Virus record (IMG/VR): IMGVR_UViG_3300030085_001016
Span: 1 to 30,271 of that record
Source of the DNA: a virus
DNA: 30,271 nt
Strand: one strand, 5' to 3'
Of this stretch, positions 5,603-12,940 are shown in pieces. The notes beneath the pieces are model-generated. The model saw nothing but the letters and a program-made list of their open reading frames with translations, was not told where the DNA came from and did not search any database. The first letter of the stretch is position 1. Each line of letters begins with the position of its first letter. Both the position numbers and the translations under genes were made by a program.

Positions 5603-7912
5603 TTATATCACACACGACTCGCAGTAATCATCGTATTCTGCATCTGTCTCAAAATCTTCTCTCGTTTTAGTTTCTTCATCATCTTTATGTACATCGATTT
5701 CACCCTGTCCATCGAATGTGTTAAAGTAGTATAATTGCTTTCCACCGTATTTGTAAAACATAATAAGATGTTGAAGCATTACACTCATTGGAATCTTTTC
5801 ATCTTCAAAGAATACCGGATTGTAGCTTGTATTTACAGATATACCTTGGTCGATATATTTCTGCAAAACAGCCATAATCTTTAAGTAGCCTTCAGGTGAT
5901 TGTTGATCCCATAGTAACTCATATTTATTCTTTAATTTATGAATCCCGGGTACAACTTGCTTTAAAACGCCATGTTTTGACTGCTTCACACTGACATAGC
6001 TACGTGGCGGTTCTATACCGTTGGTTGAATTTGATATCTGTGCTGATGTTTCAGCAGGCATAAGAGCCATCAAAGTAGAGTTACGAATACCATGTTTCTT
6101 TAGATTTTCACGTAACTTCTTCCAACCTTTACGTTCCTTATATTTTACTAGTTCATCTACATCTGATTTTCTAGTATCTATTGGAACAATACCATTACCA
6201 TATCTTGTTTCGTTAGACTTAGGACATGCACCTTTTTCTTGTGCTAACTCATTTGAAGATTTAATCAAATAAAAACTCCAAGCCTCTGCCCATTCATCTA
6301 CAAGTTTTAAATCTGGGTCTGAATAATTTGTATCATTTTTAGCTAACCAATAGGCAAAATTAATAATACCAATACCAAGAGGTCTCCTGTTATTAGTTGA
6401 TAGTTCTGCCGCAAGTACAGGATATCTTTGATAGTCTAAAAGAGCATCAAGTCCACGTACTGCTAAATCACATGGTTTTTCAAATTCTTCTGGAGAACGA
6501 ATATTTCCCCAATTAATAGCACTTAATGTACAAAGAGAAATTTCACCTTCTTCATCATGCAAACTAGTTAGTGGTTTTGTTGGTAGATTAATTTCACAAC
6601 AAAGATTAGATTGCTTGATAGGTGCAACTTCTGGTAAAAATGAACCATGGTCATTTGCATGGTCAACATTCATTAAGTAAATTCTTCCTGTGTTTTTTCT
6701 TTCATTCATAAATGAAGAAAACAATTCGATTGCAGGAATAGTTTTCTTGCGTAATCTTGTATTACGTTCTGCACGTTCATAAATTTCTCTAAACTTATCT
6801 TGGTCTTGAAAGAATGAATCATATAGACCAGGAACATCACTTGGTGAGAACAAAGTAATATCTTCACCAGCAATTAATCTTTCATACATTAGTTTATTAA
6901 ACTGTACACCATAATCCATATGACGTACACGATTATCTTCTGTACCTTTGTTATTCTTTAGAACAAGTAAGTCTTCAACTTCATAATGCCAAATAGGATA
7001 ATACAAAGTTGCCGCGCCACCACGAACACCACCTTGTGAACATGATTTTACACTTGCTTGAAATAATTTATAAAAAGGAATAACTCCTGTATGACTGGCA
7101 TCACCGTTTCGAATTGGTGAATTGATAGCACGTATACTACCAGCACCAATACCGATACCTGCTTTTTGAGAAACATACTTGACAACTGAACTTGAGGTAG
7201 CATTGATAGAATCAAGAGAGTCATCAGTTTCAATCAAAACGCAACTTGAAAATTGTCTTTGTGGTGTTCTTACGCCTGCCATAACAGGAGTTGGTAAAGA
7301 AATATCAAAGTTACTAATTGCGTCATAGTAATCTTTAACATACTTCAATCTTGTTTCTTTTGGATATGTACTAAACAATGTAGCAGAAATTAAAGCATAT
7401 GCAATTTGTGGTGTTTCAAAATGTTTACCAGTAACACGATTTTGTACTAAGTACTTACCACGAAACTGTTCCATACCTACATATGCAATATTGAAATCTC
7501 TATCATGTTTAATAAAATTGTTAATTTCGTCCCATTCATCTTTAGTATAGTCTTCTAACAATGAAGGATCATAGAATCCGTTCTTGACGTTTGCTTCTAC
7601 AACTTTAAGGATATGCCAAGGTTCAAACTCATTGTATACCATTTTTCTAAGATGATAATTAACAAGATTTCCTGCAACCCATTGATAGTTTGGTGTTTCT
7701 TCTGAAATTAAATCAGAAGCCGCCTTAATCAATGTTTCTTGAATTTCTTCACTAGTGATACCATCGTAAAATTGTATGTGAGACTTTAGTTCGACTTCAC
7801 TAGCACTAACGCCTGCGATATCTTGACACGCAAACATTACTACTTTGTGCATCTTTTCCAAGTCTAACGGTTCGCTTATACCGTCTCTTTTTACTACTTG
7901 AATTTCGCTCAT
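5603..7912 (-). CDS. nrdA: Ribonucleotide reductase class Ia, large (R1) subunit
   Basis: At 769 residues this is close to E. coli NrdA (761). An N-terminal ATP-cone begins VVKRDGISEPLDLEKM. Catalytic residues are all present: C224 (FSSCVLIE) and C461 (SLCTLSA) as the redox pair, N436, C438 and E440 in QSNLCCEI, the radical-transfer tyrosines Y728-Y729 (QLYYFNT), and a C-terminal shuttle pair C764 and C767 (YCESCVI). The protein reduces NDPs and is partnered by NrdB just downstream. A GGAAG site precedes the ATG. No intein or split is seen. The 58-base gap before it carries no obvious promoter, so it is probably co-transcribed with uvsY. Confidence 0.97.
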   Translation of the reverse strand: MSEIQVVKRDGISEPLDLEKMHKVVMFACQDIAGVSASEVELKSHIQFYDGITSEEIQETLIKAASDLISEETPNYQWVAGNLVNYHLRKMVYNEFEPWHILKVVEANVKNGFYDPSLLEDYTKDEWDEINNFIKHDRDFNIAYVGMEQFRGKYLVQNRVTGKHFETPQIAYALISATLFSTYPKETRLKYVKDYYDAISNFDISLPTPVMAGVRTPQRQFSSCVLIETDDSLDSINATSSSVVKYVSQKAGIGIGAGSIRAINSPIRNGDASHTGVIPFYKLFQASVKSCSQGGVRGGAATLYYPIWHYEVEDLLVLKNNKGTEDNRVRHMDYGVQFNKLMYERLIAGEDITLFSPSDVPGLYDSFFQDQDKFREIYERAERNTRLRKKTIPAIELFSSFMNERKNTGRIYLMNVDHANDHGSFLPEVAPIKQSNLCCEINLPTKPLTSLHDEEGEISLCTLSAINWGNIRSPEEFEKPCDLAVRGLDALLDYQRYPVLAAELSTNNRRPLGIGIINFAYWLAKNDTNYSDPDLKLVDEWAEAWSFYLIKSSNELAQEKGACPKSNETRYGNGIVPIDTRKSDVDELVKYKERKGWKKLRENLKKHGIRNSTLMALMPAETSAQISNSTNGIEPPRSYVSVKQSKHGVLKQVVPGIHKLKNKYELLWDQQSPEGYLKIMAVLQKYIDQGISVNTSYNPVFFEDEKIPMSVMLQHLIMFYKYGGKQLYYFNTFDGQGEIDVHKDDEETKTREDFETDAEYDDYCESCVI

Positions 7913-7970
7913 AATAATTCTTCCGTCCTCTCTTTACAATGGTCTATTATTTACTTCCATTGAGCCATTG

Positions 7971-8438
7971 TTAATGTCTGTTGTTTATTTCCGAATCTTC
8001 CATTCCCGCCACTCTTAACTTAATAATATTAGTTAATTGGAAGTGTTTGATTTCAAATCCCTTTGTTATACCTAAAAACTGATTTCTAGTATAAGCAACT
8101 TGATTTATAAGTTCTGATATTGCGACAACTTCTTGTTCACCATCAGCATATTTTTCAGCATCCCTACTACTAAGTGCTTTGTTATAGTTTTCAAGATACT
8201 TTCTCAAATATTCACTTCTTTTCTTTCTTAGTTGAATATTTAGATGCTCTAATATTGCCTCTAGTTCTTGTAATTGAGAGAAACGTAGTTCTACATAAGC
8301 TGGAAGTTGTGTGGAGTTCTTTTCTACATTGCCGTGAATACGTACTTCTTTTCTTGCTTCAAGCAATTCATTACTGTAGTGTTCAATACAATCAGGTATT
8401 TTGCCCCAATCTTTTACAACTTCATTATACCAATTCAT
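7971..8438 (-). CDS. uvsY: UvsY-like recombination mediator
   Basis: The protein (155 residues from MNWYNEVVKDWGKIPDCIEH) matches the UvsY of marine T4-like phages as I remember it: a basic central helix region (QLQELEAILEHLNIQLRKKR), a YLENYNKALSSRDAEKYADG segment and a C-terminal helix (NIIKLRVAGMED). UvsY loads UvsX onto gp32-coated single-stranded DNA. T4 UvsY is 137 residues. The ATG at 8438 is preferred over an upstream TTG at 8450, which lies inside the previous gene. It starts two bases after the stop of the 76-residue gene. Its location two genes below uvsX fits this role. Confidence 0.87.
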   Translation of the reverse strand: MNWYNEVVKDWGKIPDCIEHYSNELLEARKEVRIHGNVEKNSTQLPAYVELRFSQLQELEAILEHLNIQLRKKRSEYLRKYLENYNKALSSRDAEKYADGEQEVVAISELINQVAYTRNQFLGITKGFEIKHFQLTNIIKLRVAGMEDSEINNRH

Positions 8439-8440
8439 GT

Positions 8441-8671
8441 TTATTCCCAATCATCCTCTTCTTCTTCAAAATCGTCTGCATAGTAGCGGTCATATGCCGC
8501 TTCTAAAATTTTATCACCATTTACAAGTTCATGTACATCTTCTTTTAATGCACCAACATCGTCTGCCGTTCTAATAAATATTTCTGCGACATCTAATTTC
8601 TCTTTTGCAGGAACATATGCTTTGATTTTCTCCCACATTTCGAATACTGTTTCAATATCTACAGAAGTCAT
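8441..8671 (-). CDS. Acidic hypothetical protein, 76 aa, between uvsX-group genes
   Basis: I do not recognise a family. The protein is highly acidic, with a C-terminal run DDFEEEEDDWE, and is otherwise helical (VDIETVFEMWEKIKAYVPAK; DVAEIFIRTADDVGALKEDV). The start abuts the stop of the PTPS/QueD-like gene (TAA then ATG) and the stop lies two bases before uvsY. An acidic tail in a recombination operon could serve protein binding or DNA mimicry, but that is a guess. Strict packing between known genes supports it being real. Confidence 0.78.
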   Translation of the reverse strand: MTSVDIETVFEMWEKIKAYVPAKEKLDVAEIFIRTADDVGALKEDVHELVNGDKILEAAYDRYYADDFEEEEDDWE

Positions 8672-9118
8672 TTATGCCTCATAAATGGCTGAGTTAGCAC
8701 CGTGTTCTGCACATTCTACACGAACACATCGGCAACGATTATCTGTCATTTGTTTTACTAATTCGTCCGCCTTTCGCCAGGCATGTTCAGCAAACTTTTC
8801 GACCCCCACACCTTCAAGTTGTACAATACTTGCAAGACCTTGAGTCTGTAGCAGTAACAAATGATCCTTCTTGGGATCATTTACATCAATTACAACTTTG
8901 TGGTCAAACGTTTCTTCAAGCCATGCTTTCAGAGGTTTGAGACCACCGAAATCAACTACCCAATTACGTTCATCTAATTCATCACAACCAAATGTGAATT
9001 TAAAAGATAAACTATATCCATGTAGTAATTTACAATGTGAGTGTGCTAAAGGTTGTCTAAACACTGCACTTAGTCCAATGTTATGCCCATAGCACTTGGT
9101 CGAAAAATATTTAGCCAT
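8672..9118 (-). CDS. 6-pyruvoyl-tetrahydropterin synthase / QueD-like protein (HGY variant)
   Basis: The 148-residue protein resembles the PTPS/QueD superfamily: C29-KLL-H33-G-Y35 aligns with the catalytic Cys and zinc-site CxxxHGH of E. coli QueD, FDHK (D72, H73) with the conserved Asp-His pair, NWVVDFGGLK with the family core, and the C-terminal AEHGANSA (E138) with the substrate-binding Glu region. The third-position His is Tyr and the first N-terminal zinc His (AAH in QueD) is not in the usual place; H12, H26 or H28 may substitute. I recall the same HGY form in cyanophages and some bacteria, so it is a subfamily. The substrate could be a pterin or 7-deazaguanine precursor, but is uncertain. 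The start overlaps the uvsX stop (TAATG). Confidence 0.82.
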   Translation of the reverse strand: MAKYFSTKCYGHNIGLSAVFRQPLAHSHCKLLHGYSLSFKFTFGCDELDERNWVVDFGGLKPLKAWLEETFDHKVVIDVNDPKKDHLLLLQTQGLASIVQLEGVGVEKFAEHAWRKADELVKQMTDNRCRCVRVECAEHGANSAIYEA

Positions 9119-10209
9119 TATGCTTCCTCATTTACTTCTATGTTTTCTTGTTCTGGTGCTTCTAATTCTTCTGATTCATCATCAAAATCTTTATTGCCCC
9201 ATTCTTTCATAACTATATCAAGTTTATCACCAGTCCAGTTTTTTCTGAACTCTGACATAATTTCACCTGATGCAGTAGTGTAAGCAAGTTTGTTTCCAGA
9301 CTTAACAAGAATTCCTTTTGCTTCAAAGAAATCAACAAGACCACTATATGGATCCATGCCTGTTTCATATGGAATCTTAACTTGTACACCTTCAAAAGGT
9401 TTTGCGTAACGAGTTTTCATAACTTTACAAGCCGCTCTGATACCACGTACTTCTGAAATCTTGTTACCTGCCTCGTCTTCTTTTAGTTTTAGTTTTTTCA
9501 TTGCAACAACAATACTTGATGCATAGATAAATCCTTGACCACCTGAAATCTTATCATCTGGGTCAAACATATCTTGTGATGCGTATGTATGATTTGTTGC
9601 AACCATACCTACGTTGTAATCACCAAACATATTTACACAATTTCTAACAAGAGCCGCGAGTGCTTTAGGCTTACGACCCATATCACCTTTCATATCACCC
9701 TTGTTAAACTGGTCAACATCAGTTGGTGTTAACATCATACCAAGTGAATCAAGAACAAAAAGAACTTTTGGTCTATCTTGTTCATCTGCATCGGCATATT
9801 CTGCCTTGTAGTCTTTCATAAATTCACTGATAATCTTTGCAACTTCATCAATCATTGCAACATTTAATTTTAAAAGTTTATCTTCATCTGTGCTTACATC
9901 TAATGCATGTAACCACTTTTCATCTAATGCGTTTTCTGAATCGATTAGAACAACAAAGATACCTTGTTCTTGTGCATGTCTAACAATATTACCTGCGGCT
10001 ATAAATGATTTACCTGCACCACTTTCACCTGCTAGTACTGTTACCTTGCCTAGTGGAATACCTTTTTGAAAATCTCCACTGATTAATCTGTTTAGACAGT
10101 AATTACCTGTAGATACCCATGTATCTGGATCACGAAATCCTGCACTTACTCCAGGCACAGATTTCGTTATGCTTTTTCTAAATTTACTTACGTCAAATGC
10201 TCTTGGCAT
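9118..10209 (-). CDS. uvsX: UvsX RecA-like recombinase
   Basis: This 363-residue RecA-family protein has Walker A GESGAGKS (61-68), Walker B KVLFVLDSLG (148-157, D154), a MVATNHTYASQDMF segment equivalent to the RecA motif with the L2 region (ISGGQGFIYASS), and an acidic C-terminal tail (EELEAPEQENIEVNEEA). UvsX forms filaments on gp32-covered single-stranded DNA with UvsY and drives strand invasion in recombination-dependent replication. The start is preceded by AAGGAG. A GC-rich hairpin at 10229-10250 separates it from gp32, so the level of read-through from the gp32 promoter may be controlled there. Confidence 0.95.
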   Translation of the reverse strand: MPRAFDVSKFRKSITKSVPGVSAGFRDPDTWVSTGNYCLNRLISGDFQKGIPLGKVTVLAGESGAGKSFIAAGNIVRHAQEQGIFVVLIDSENALDEKWLHALDVSTDEDKLLKLNVAMIDEVAKIISEFMKDYKAEYADADEQDRPKVLFVLDSLGMMLTPTDVDQFNKGDMKGDMGRKPKALAALVRNCVNMFGDYNVGMVATNHTYASQDMFDPDDKISGGQGFIYASSIVVAMKKLKLKEDEAGNKISEVRGIRAACKVMKTRYAKPFEGVQVKIPYETGMDPYSGLVDFFEAKGILVKSGNKLAYTTASGEIMSEFRKNWTGDKLDIVMKEWGNKDFDDESEELEAPEQENIEVNEEA

Positions 10210-10228
10210 ATTTCACTCCTTCATAATG

Positions 10229-10250
10229 AGAGGGAGGTTGCCCTCCCTCT
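10229..10250 (-). terminator. GC-rich hairpin between gp32 and uvsX (putative terminator or attenuator)
   Basis: A perfect 9-bp stem (AGAGGGAGG at 10229-10237 with CCTCCCTCT at 10242-10250) has a four-base loop. No T-run follows on the minus strand (CATTATGAAGGAG comes next, the uvsX ribosome binding site), so it may act as a partial terminator, an RNA processing site or a 3'-end stabiliser of gp32 mRNA. Confidence 0.5.
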
Positions 10251-10265
10251 AGTTGTTTTAATGAT

Positions 10266-11276
10266 TTAGTCAGATTTACGACTTCTAATCATTGCCAGGA
10301 TATCAGCGGCATCATTTGAACCACCAGTTGCTGGTGTTGATGTTGCCTCTGCCATTGCTGGTTGAGGTGTTGCTTCTGCCTTTGGAGCAGGAGCCGGTGT
10401 CTCAACCGGAGCAGATTTAGTTTCAGCTGGAGCAGAAGGTTGTGCAGTTGCCTGCGTAGTTTCTGTCTTAGCCGTTGTATTACCTAAATCCAAACCATAA
10501 GGTTTGTAGTATGCACCGAACTTCTCTGGATCATATAGATTTCCATCAACTGATGCTTCAAACATTTCCATGATGATACGTAGTTCTTCATCATTAGGAC
10601 GTTTTGGCATGAAGTCGTTTAAGTCATACAACCCATGAGTTTCAATAGCTTTACGTTCATCTTCATTTAGAGAACGTTCTTTACGTGCCCAATTTGAAGT
10701 TGAGTAGTCAGCATATTGACCTTTTTGAGTTTTTGTTAAACGGAAATCAGTTCCTGAATCATAGTCAGTTGGAAGATTTTCCATATCTGGATCCATTAGA
10801 GCCGACTTTAGAAGTTTAAAGATTTGAGGACCAATCACAAAACGTCTGATTGGATTCTCAGGAGATTCCTCGTTCATTGGATCTTGAACAACGAAACCTT
10901 GGAAGATGTAAGAACGCTTCTTCCAATACTTTCGTCCAATGTCTTCCATTGCTGGATCTTTGAACCAAGGACGAATCTCTGCATGTACTGGACATGTATC
11001 ACCCCACATTTCAACGCACGGAACTTGTACAGTTACTGGCTTTGATGTATCCCCACCTTTTACGCCAGGGAATGTCATTTTAATGATTTGACGTTCACGC
11101 CAGAAAAATGTATTTGAGTTGTCCGCATCTGGAAGAAAACGAATTACAGCCGTCGAGTCTGTATCCATGTTCCAGAAAGGATAGATTGCGTCTACCCCAC
11201 GATTTTGATTGGCATTGTCTGCCGATTTTGAGTCTTGTGCAAGAAGTTTTGCACGGATTTCTGCTAAAGTAGCCAT
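10266..11276 (-). CDS. gp32: gp32 single-stranded DNA-binding protein
   Basis: The 336-residue protein has the gp32 core: FLPDADNSNTFFWRERQIIK (48-67), a zinc-site stretch VQVPCVEMWGDTCPVHAEIR with C87, C95 and H98, and YWKKRSYIFQGFVVQDP (about 116-132). It ends with a Pro/Ala/Thr-rich linker (about 265-315) and a short C-terminal segment. gp32 coats single-stranded DNA and organises replication, recombination and repair. The zinc site differs from T4 (H-C-C-C), as remembered in cyanophage gp32. AGGAG precedes the start. A perfect TATAAT promoter and a repeat-rich leader lie upstream, and a hairpin lies downstream. Confidence 0.93.
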   Translation of the reverse strand: MATLAEIRAKLLAQDSKSADNANQNRGVDAIYPFWNMDTDSTAVIRFLPDADNSNTFFWRERQIIKMTFPGVKGGDTSKPVTVQVPCVEMWGDTCPVHAEIRPWFKDPAMEDIGRKYWKKRSYIFQGFVVQDPMNEESPENPIRRFVIGPQIFKLLKSALMDPDMENLPTDYDSGTDFRLTKTQKGQYADYSTSNWARKERSLNEDERKAIETHGLYDLNDFMPKRPNDEELRIIMEMFEASVDGNLYDPEKFGAYYKPYGLDLGNTTAKTETTQATAQPSAPAETKSAPVETPAPAPKAEATPQPAMAEATSTPATGGSNDAADILAMIRSRKSD

Positions 11277-11288
11277 ATTATTCTCCTA

Positions 11289-11342
11289 TATTAGCCTGTA
11301 TTAGTTTTAGTATTAGCCTGAGTGTCAACATAACTCTCTCAG
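11289..11342 (-). promoter_or_regulatory. gp32 mRNA leader with CTAATA repeats and a hairpin (possible autoregulatory operator)
   Basis: The leader between the promoter and start of gp32 holds three CTAATA copies on the minus strand (11289-11294, 11299-11304, 11311-11316). Two of them extend to CAGGCTAATA (11289-11298 and 11311-11320). A CTGAG/CTCAG stem (11318-11322 with 11338-11342) lies upstream of the repeats. T4 gp32 represses its own translation by binding a pseudoknot followed by an unstructured A/U repeat tract; this layout is similar in kind, which is inference. Confidence 0.5.
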
Positions 11343-11354
11343 AGCATGTTTACA

Positions 11355-11383
11355 ATTATACTTATCTTTTTCCTCAAAGTCAA
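11355..11383 (-). promoter_or_regulatory. Sigma70-like promoter for gp32
   Basis: On the minus strand TTGACT (11383-11378) and a perfect TATAAT (11360-11355) are 17 bases apart. It lies just below the terminator of the preceding unit and about 80 bases above the gp32 ATG. It is the best sigma70 match in the window. Confidence 0.85.
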
Positions 11384-11420
11384 GCGTTAAATACGTATTT
11401 TTTGAAATTTTTTTGTGGGT

Positions 11421-11446
11421 AAAAAAAGGGGCGCCTAAACGCCCCT
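11421..11446 (-). terminator. Rho-independent terminator after the 480-aa conserved gene
   Basis: A 7-bp GC-rich stem (AGGGGCG/CGCCCCT, 11427-11433 with 11440-11446) and loop TTTAGG (minus strand) are followed by seven T residues on the minus strand. The loop is the same as in the terminator at 16342-16368. Confidence 0.92.
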
Positions 11447-11468
11447 ATTTTATTGAATTTTTTGAATG

Positions 11469-12911
11469 TTATGCTGGGATTTCAAACTTGTCAAATGCCT
11501 CTGCTAACATAGAATCGAACTGTTCTTCAACATTTTGCTTTTGAACTTCTTCGCCTTCAGTTGCAGTCTTTGATAATTTCATTAGATAACCAGCTAATTT
11601 TAGTTTATCTTTTGTCAAAGTTTTGCCATCACGAATTTCATCTGCTATATCTTGTAAGAAAAGTGATAACTCAGCCGCTCTATCGTGACCTTTGTTTTTA
11701 CGTTTCTTATCATCTGTTGAATCAACATCAACACGATTCGCAATATCATCAACTGATAACGCAAGTTTCAATTTCTTCTGTTCCTCTGCTTCTTCTTTTG
11801 AACGAGGTTCAGCATATTGATTTTTGATTTTGTCAAAATCATATTGAGCATTAGGATCTTTTGGGAAATAGATACGATTTACTTTTTGACCCATCTTATC
11901 TTTTGCAGTAATGATTTGCATAACTCTTTGAATTTGGTTCATTCGGTTATCTTCTACTTCTTCTTCGTGTACACGATGAATTAGCGGTAAGACATCTCTT
12001 AATGATTCTTCAAAAGTTGTTTTTGTAAATTTCTTTACGTAGTTGTTTACAGTATCTTCTGTGATTTCAGCGTTTTGTTTTGCTTCTGTTGTTGCCATCT
12101 TTTCAACAAATGCCGCATACCCTTTTGCACCTTGAATACGCTTGATAGATTCTTTAATAGATTCTACTCTACGTTTTACATTAAGTACAACTGAACGATT
12201 ACTTTCATTCACAAGACTTTGTTTGTTTACTACGTTCATGAACTCTTTTAATTTTGCTAGGTTCGATGATAGTTCGATAATCGCTTCACCCACCATGTCG
12301 CTCGGTACACCACCATGTGATACGTGTCTCGCCATTGCTCTTGCACCATTTAAATGTTTATATGGATACTTGAAACGCTCACCTTCTGCATTCTCAACAA
12401 AAATTGATGAAATGTTACGAGAACGTGCTCCACGTTGTTCTTCATTTACTGGCGCACGATGTTTGACGATTAATCTTACATTTTCTAGTGTCTGGCGACT
12501 AGTACGTGAGGATCCTTCTAGTTTTGACATACCTTCATTGAATACATCACTCATAGTCTGCTCCTTGTTTTTCTCTACTTTGTAAGCATAGTTTTTAGGC
12601 TCGATGTGTCTTCCAAAAGACCTTACATCAAAATCTAACATATACTCACGTGATAAATTTCTAAGACTGTTCATTAATTTTTCTGCTTTTGGTTTATCAA
12701 TATCGACACCTTCACCGAAATGAAGTTTAACTTCTTTTGATGATTCGTCAATAGATACCATCATGTTTGGTTCTTCGATATAGAAAAATCTTGCTTCCTC
12801 TGGATTAGCAACACTTTTACCGTTATCAGAATTATACATCTTCAAAGAAAGACCATTTCCTTGAATGAAACGCATAATTTTTTCTGCGATTGTTGAATAA
12901 TTTACAGCCAT
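11469..12911 (-). CDS. Conserved marine T4-like phage protein of unknown function, 480 aa
   Basis: I recall similar proteins beside gp17 in marine T4-like phages but know no function. It is hydrophilic and largely helical. The first 110 residues (NYSTIAEKIMRFIQGNGLSL, then FFYIEEPNMMVSIDE and VKLHFGEGVDID) look like an alpha/beta domain, and the rest is charged, with coiled-coil potential (about 120-345) and a basic-acidic segment DSTDDKKRKNKGHDR (about 405-418). No enzymatic motif, signal peptide or membrane segment is seen. It has its own GATAAATA late promoter overlapping the gp17 stop and a strong terminator, so it is expressed as a separate late unit. A virion or assembly protein is likely (inference). 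Confidence 0.82.
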   Translation of the reverse strand: MAVNYSTIAEKIMRFIQGNGLSLKMYNSDNGKSVANPEEARFFYIEEPNMMVSIDESSKEVKLHFGEGVDIDKPKAEKLMNSLRNLSREYMLDFDVRSFGRHIEPKNYAYKVEKNKEQTMSDVFNEGMSKLEGSSRTSRQTLENVRLIVKHRAPVNEEQRGARSRNISSIFVENAEGERFKYPYKHLNGARAMARHVSHGGVPSDMVGEAIIELSSNLAKLKEFMNVVNKQSLVNESNRSVVLNVKRRVESIKESIKRIQGAKGYAAFVEKMATTEAKQNAEITEDTVNNYVKKFTKTTFEESLRDVLPLIHRVHEEEVEDNRMNQIQRVMQIITAKDKMGQKVNRIYFPKDPNAQYDFDKIKNQYAEPRSKEEAEEQKKLKLALSVDDIANRVDVDSTDDKKRKNKGHDRAAELSLFLQDIADEIRDGKTLTKDKLKLAGYLMKLSKTATEGEEVQKQNVEEQFDSMLAEAFDKFEIPA

Positions 12912-12932
12912 ATTAATAATTCCTTATAGATG

Positions 12933-12940
12933 TATTTATC
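12933..12940 (-). promoter_or_regulatory. Phage late-type promoter GATAAATA (480-aa gene)
   Basis: The minus strand reads TGATAAATACATC, with no -35 element. It lies 21 bases before the start at 12911 and overlaps the last codon and stop of gp17. This matches the T4 late element TATAAATA apart from the first base. Confidence 0.75.

Noticed and set aside
7936-7971. Possible hairpin CAATGG...CCATTG between uvsY and nrdA
   Set aside because: The stem is only 6-7 bp with a long loop, there are two alternative partners and no T-run, so no terminator or regulatory call is made.
8441-8450. TTG-initiated longer versions of uvsY, gp16 and the 18505 gene
   Set aside because: Each has an ATG a few codons later with a proper ribosome binding site or stop-start overlap, and the extensions run into the previous gene or its leader.
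11561-12585. Long plus-strand ORFs opposite the 480-aa gene, gp17, the acidic genes and the sheath gene
   Set aside because: They are mirror frames of well-supported minus-strand genes, have biased hydrophobic or Ser-rich compositions, and lack ribosome binding sites and family motifs.
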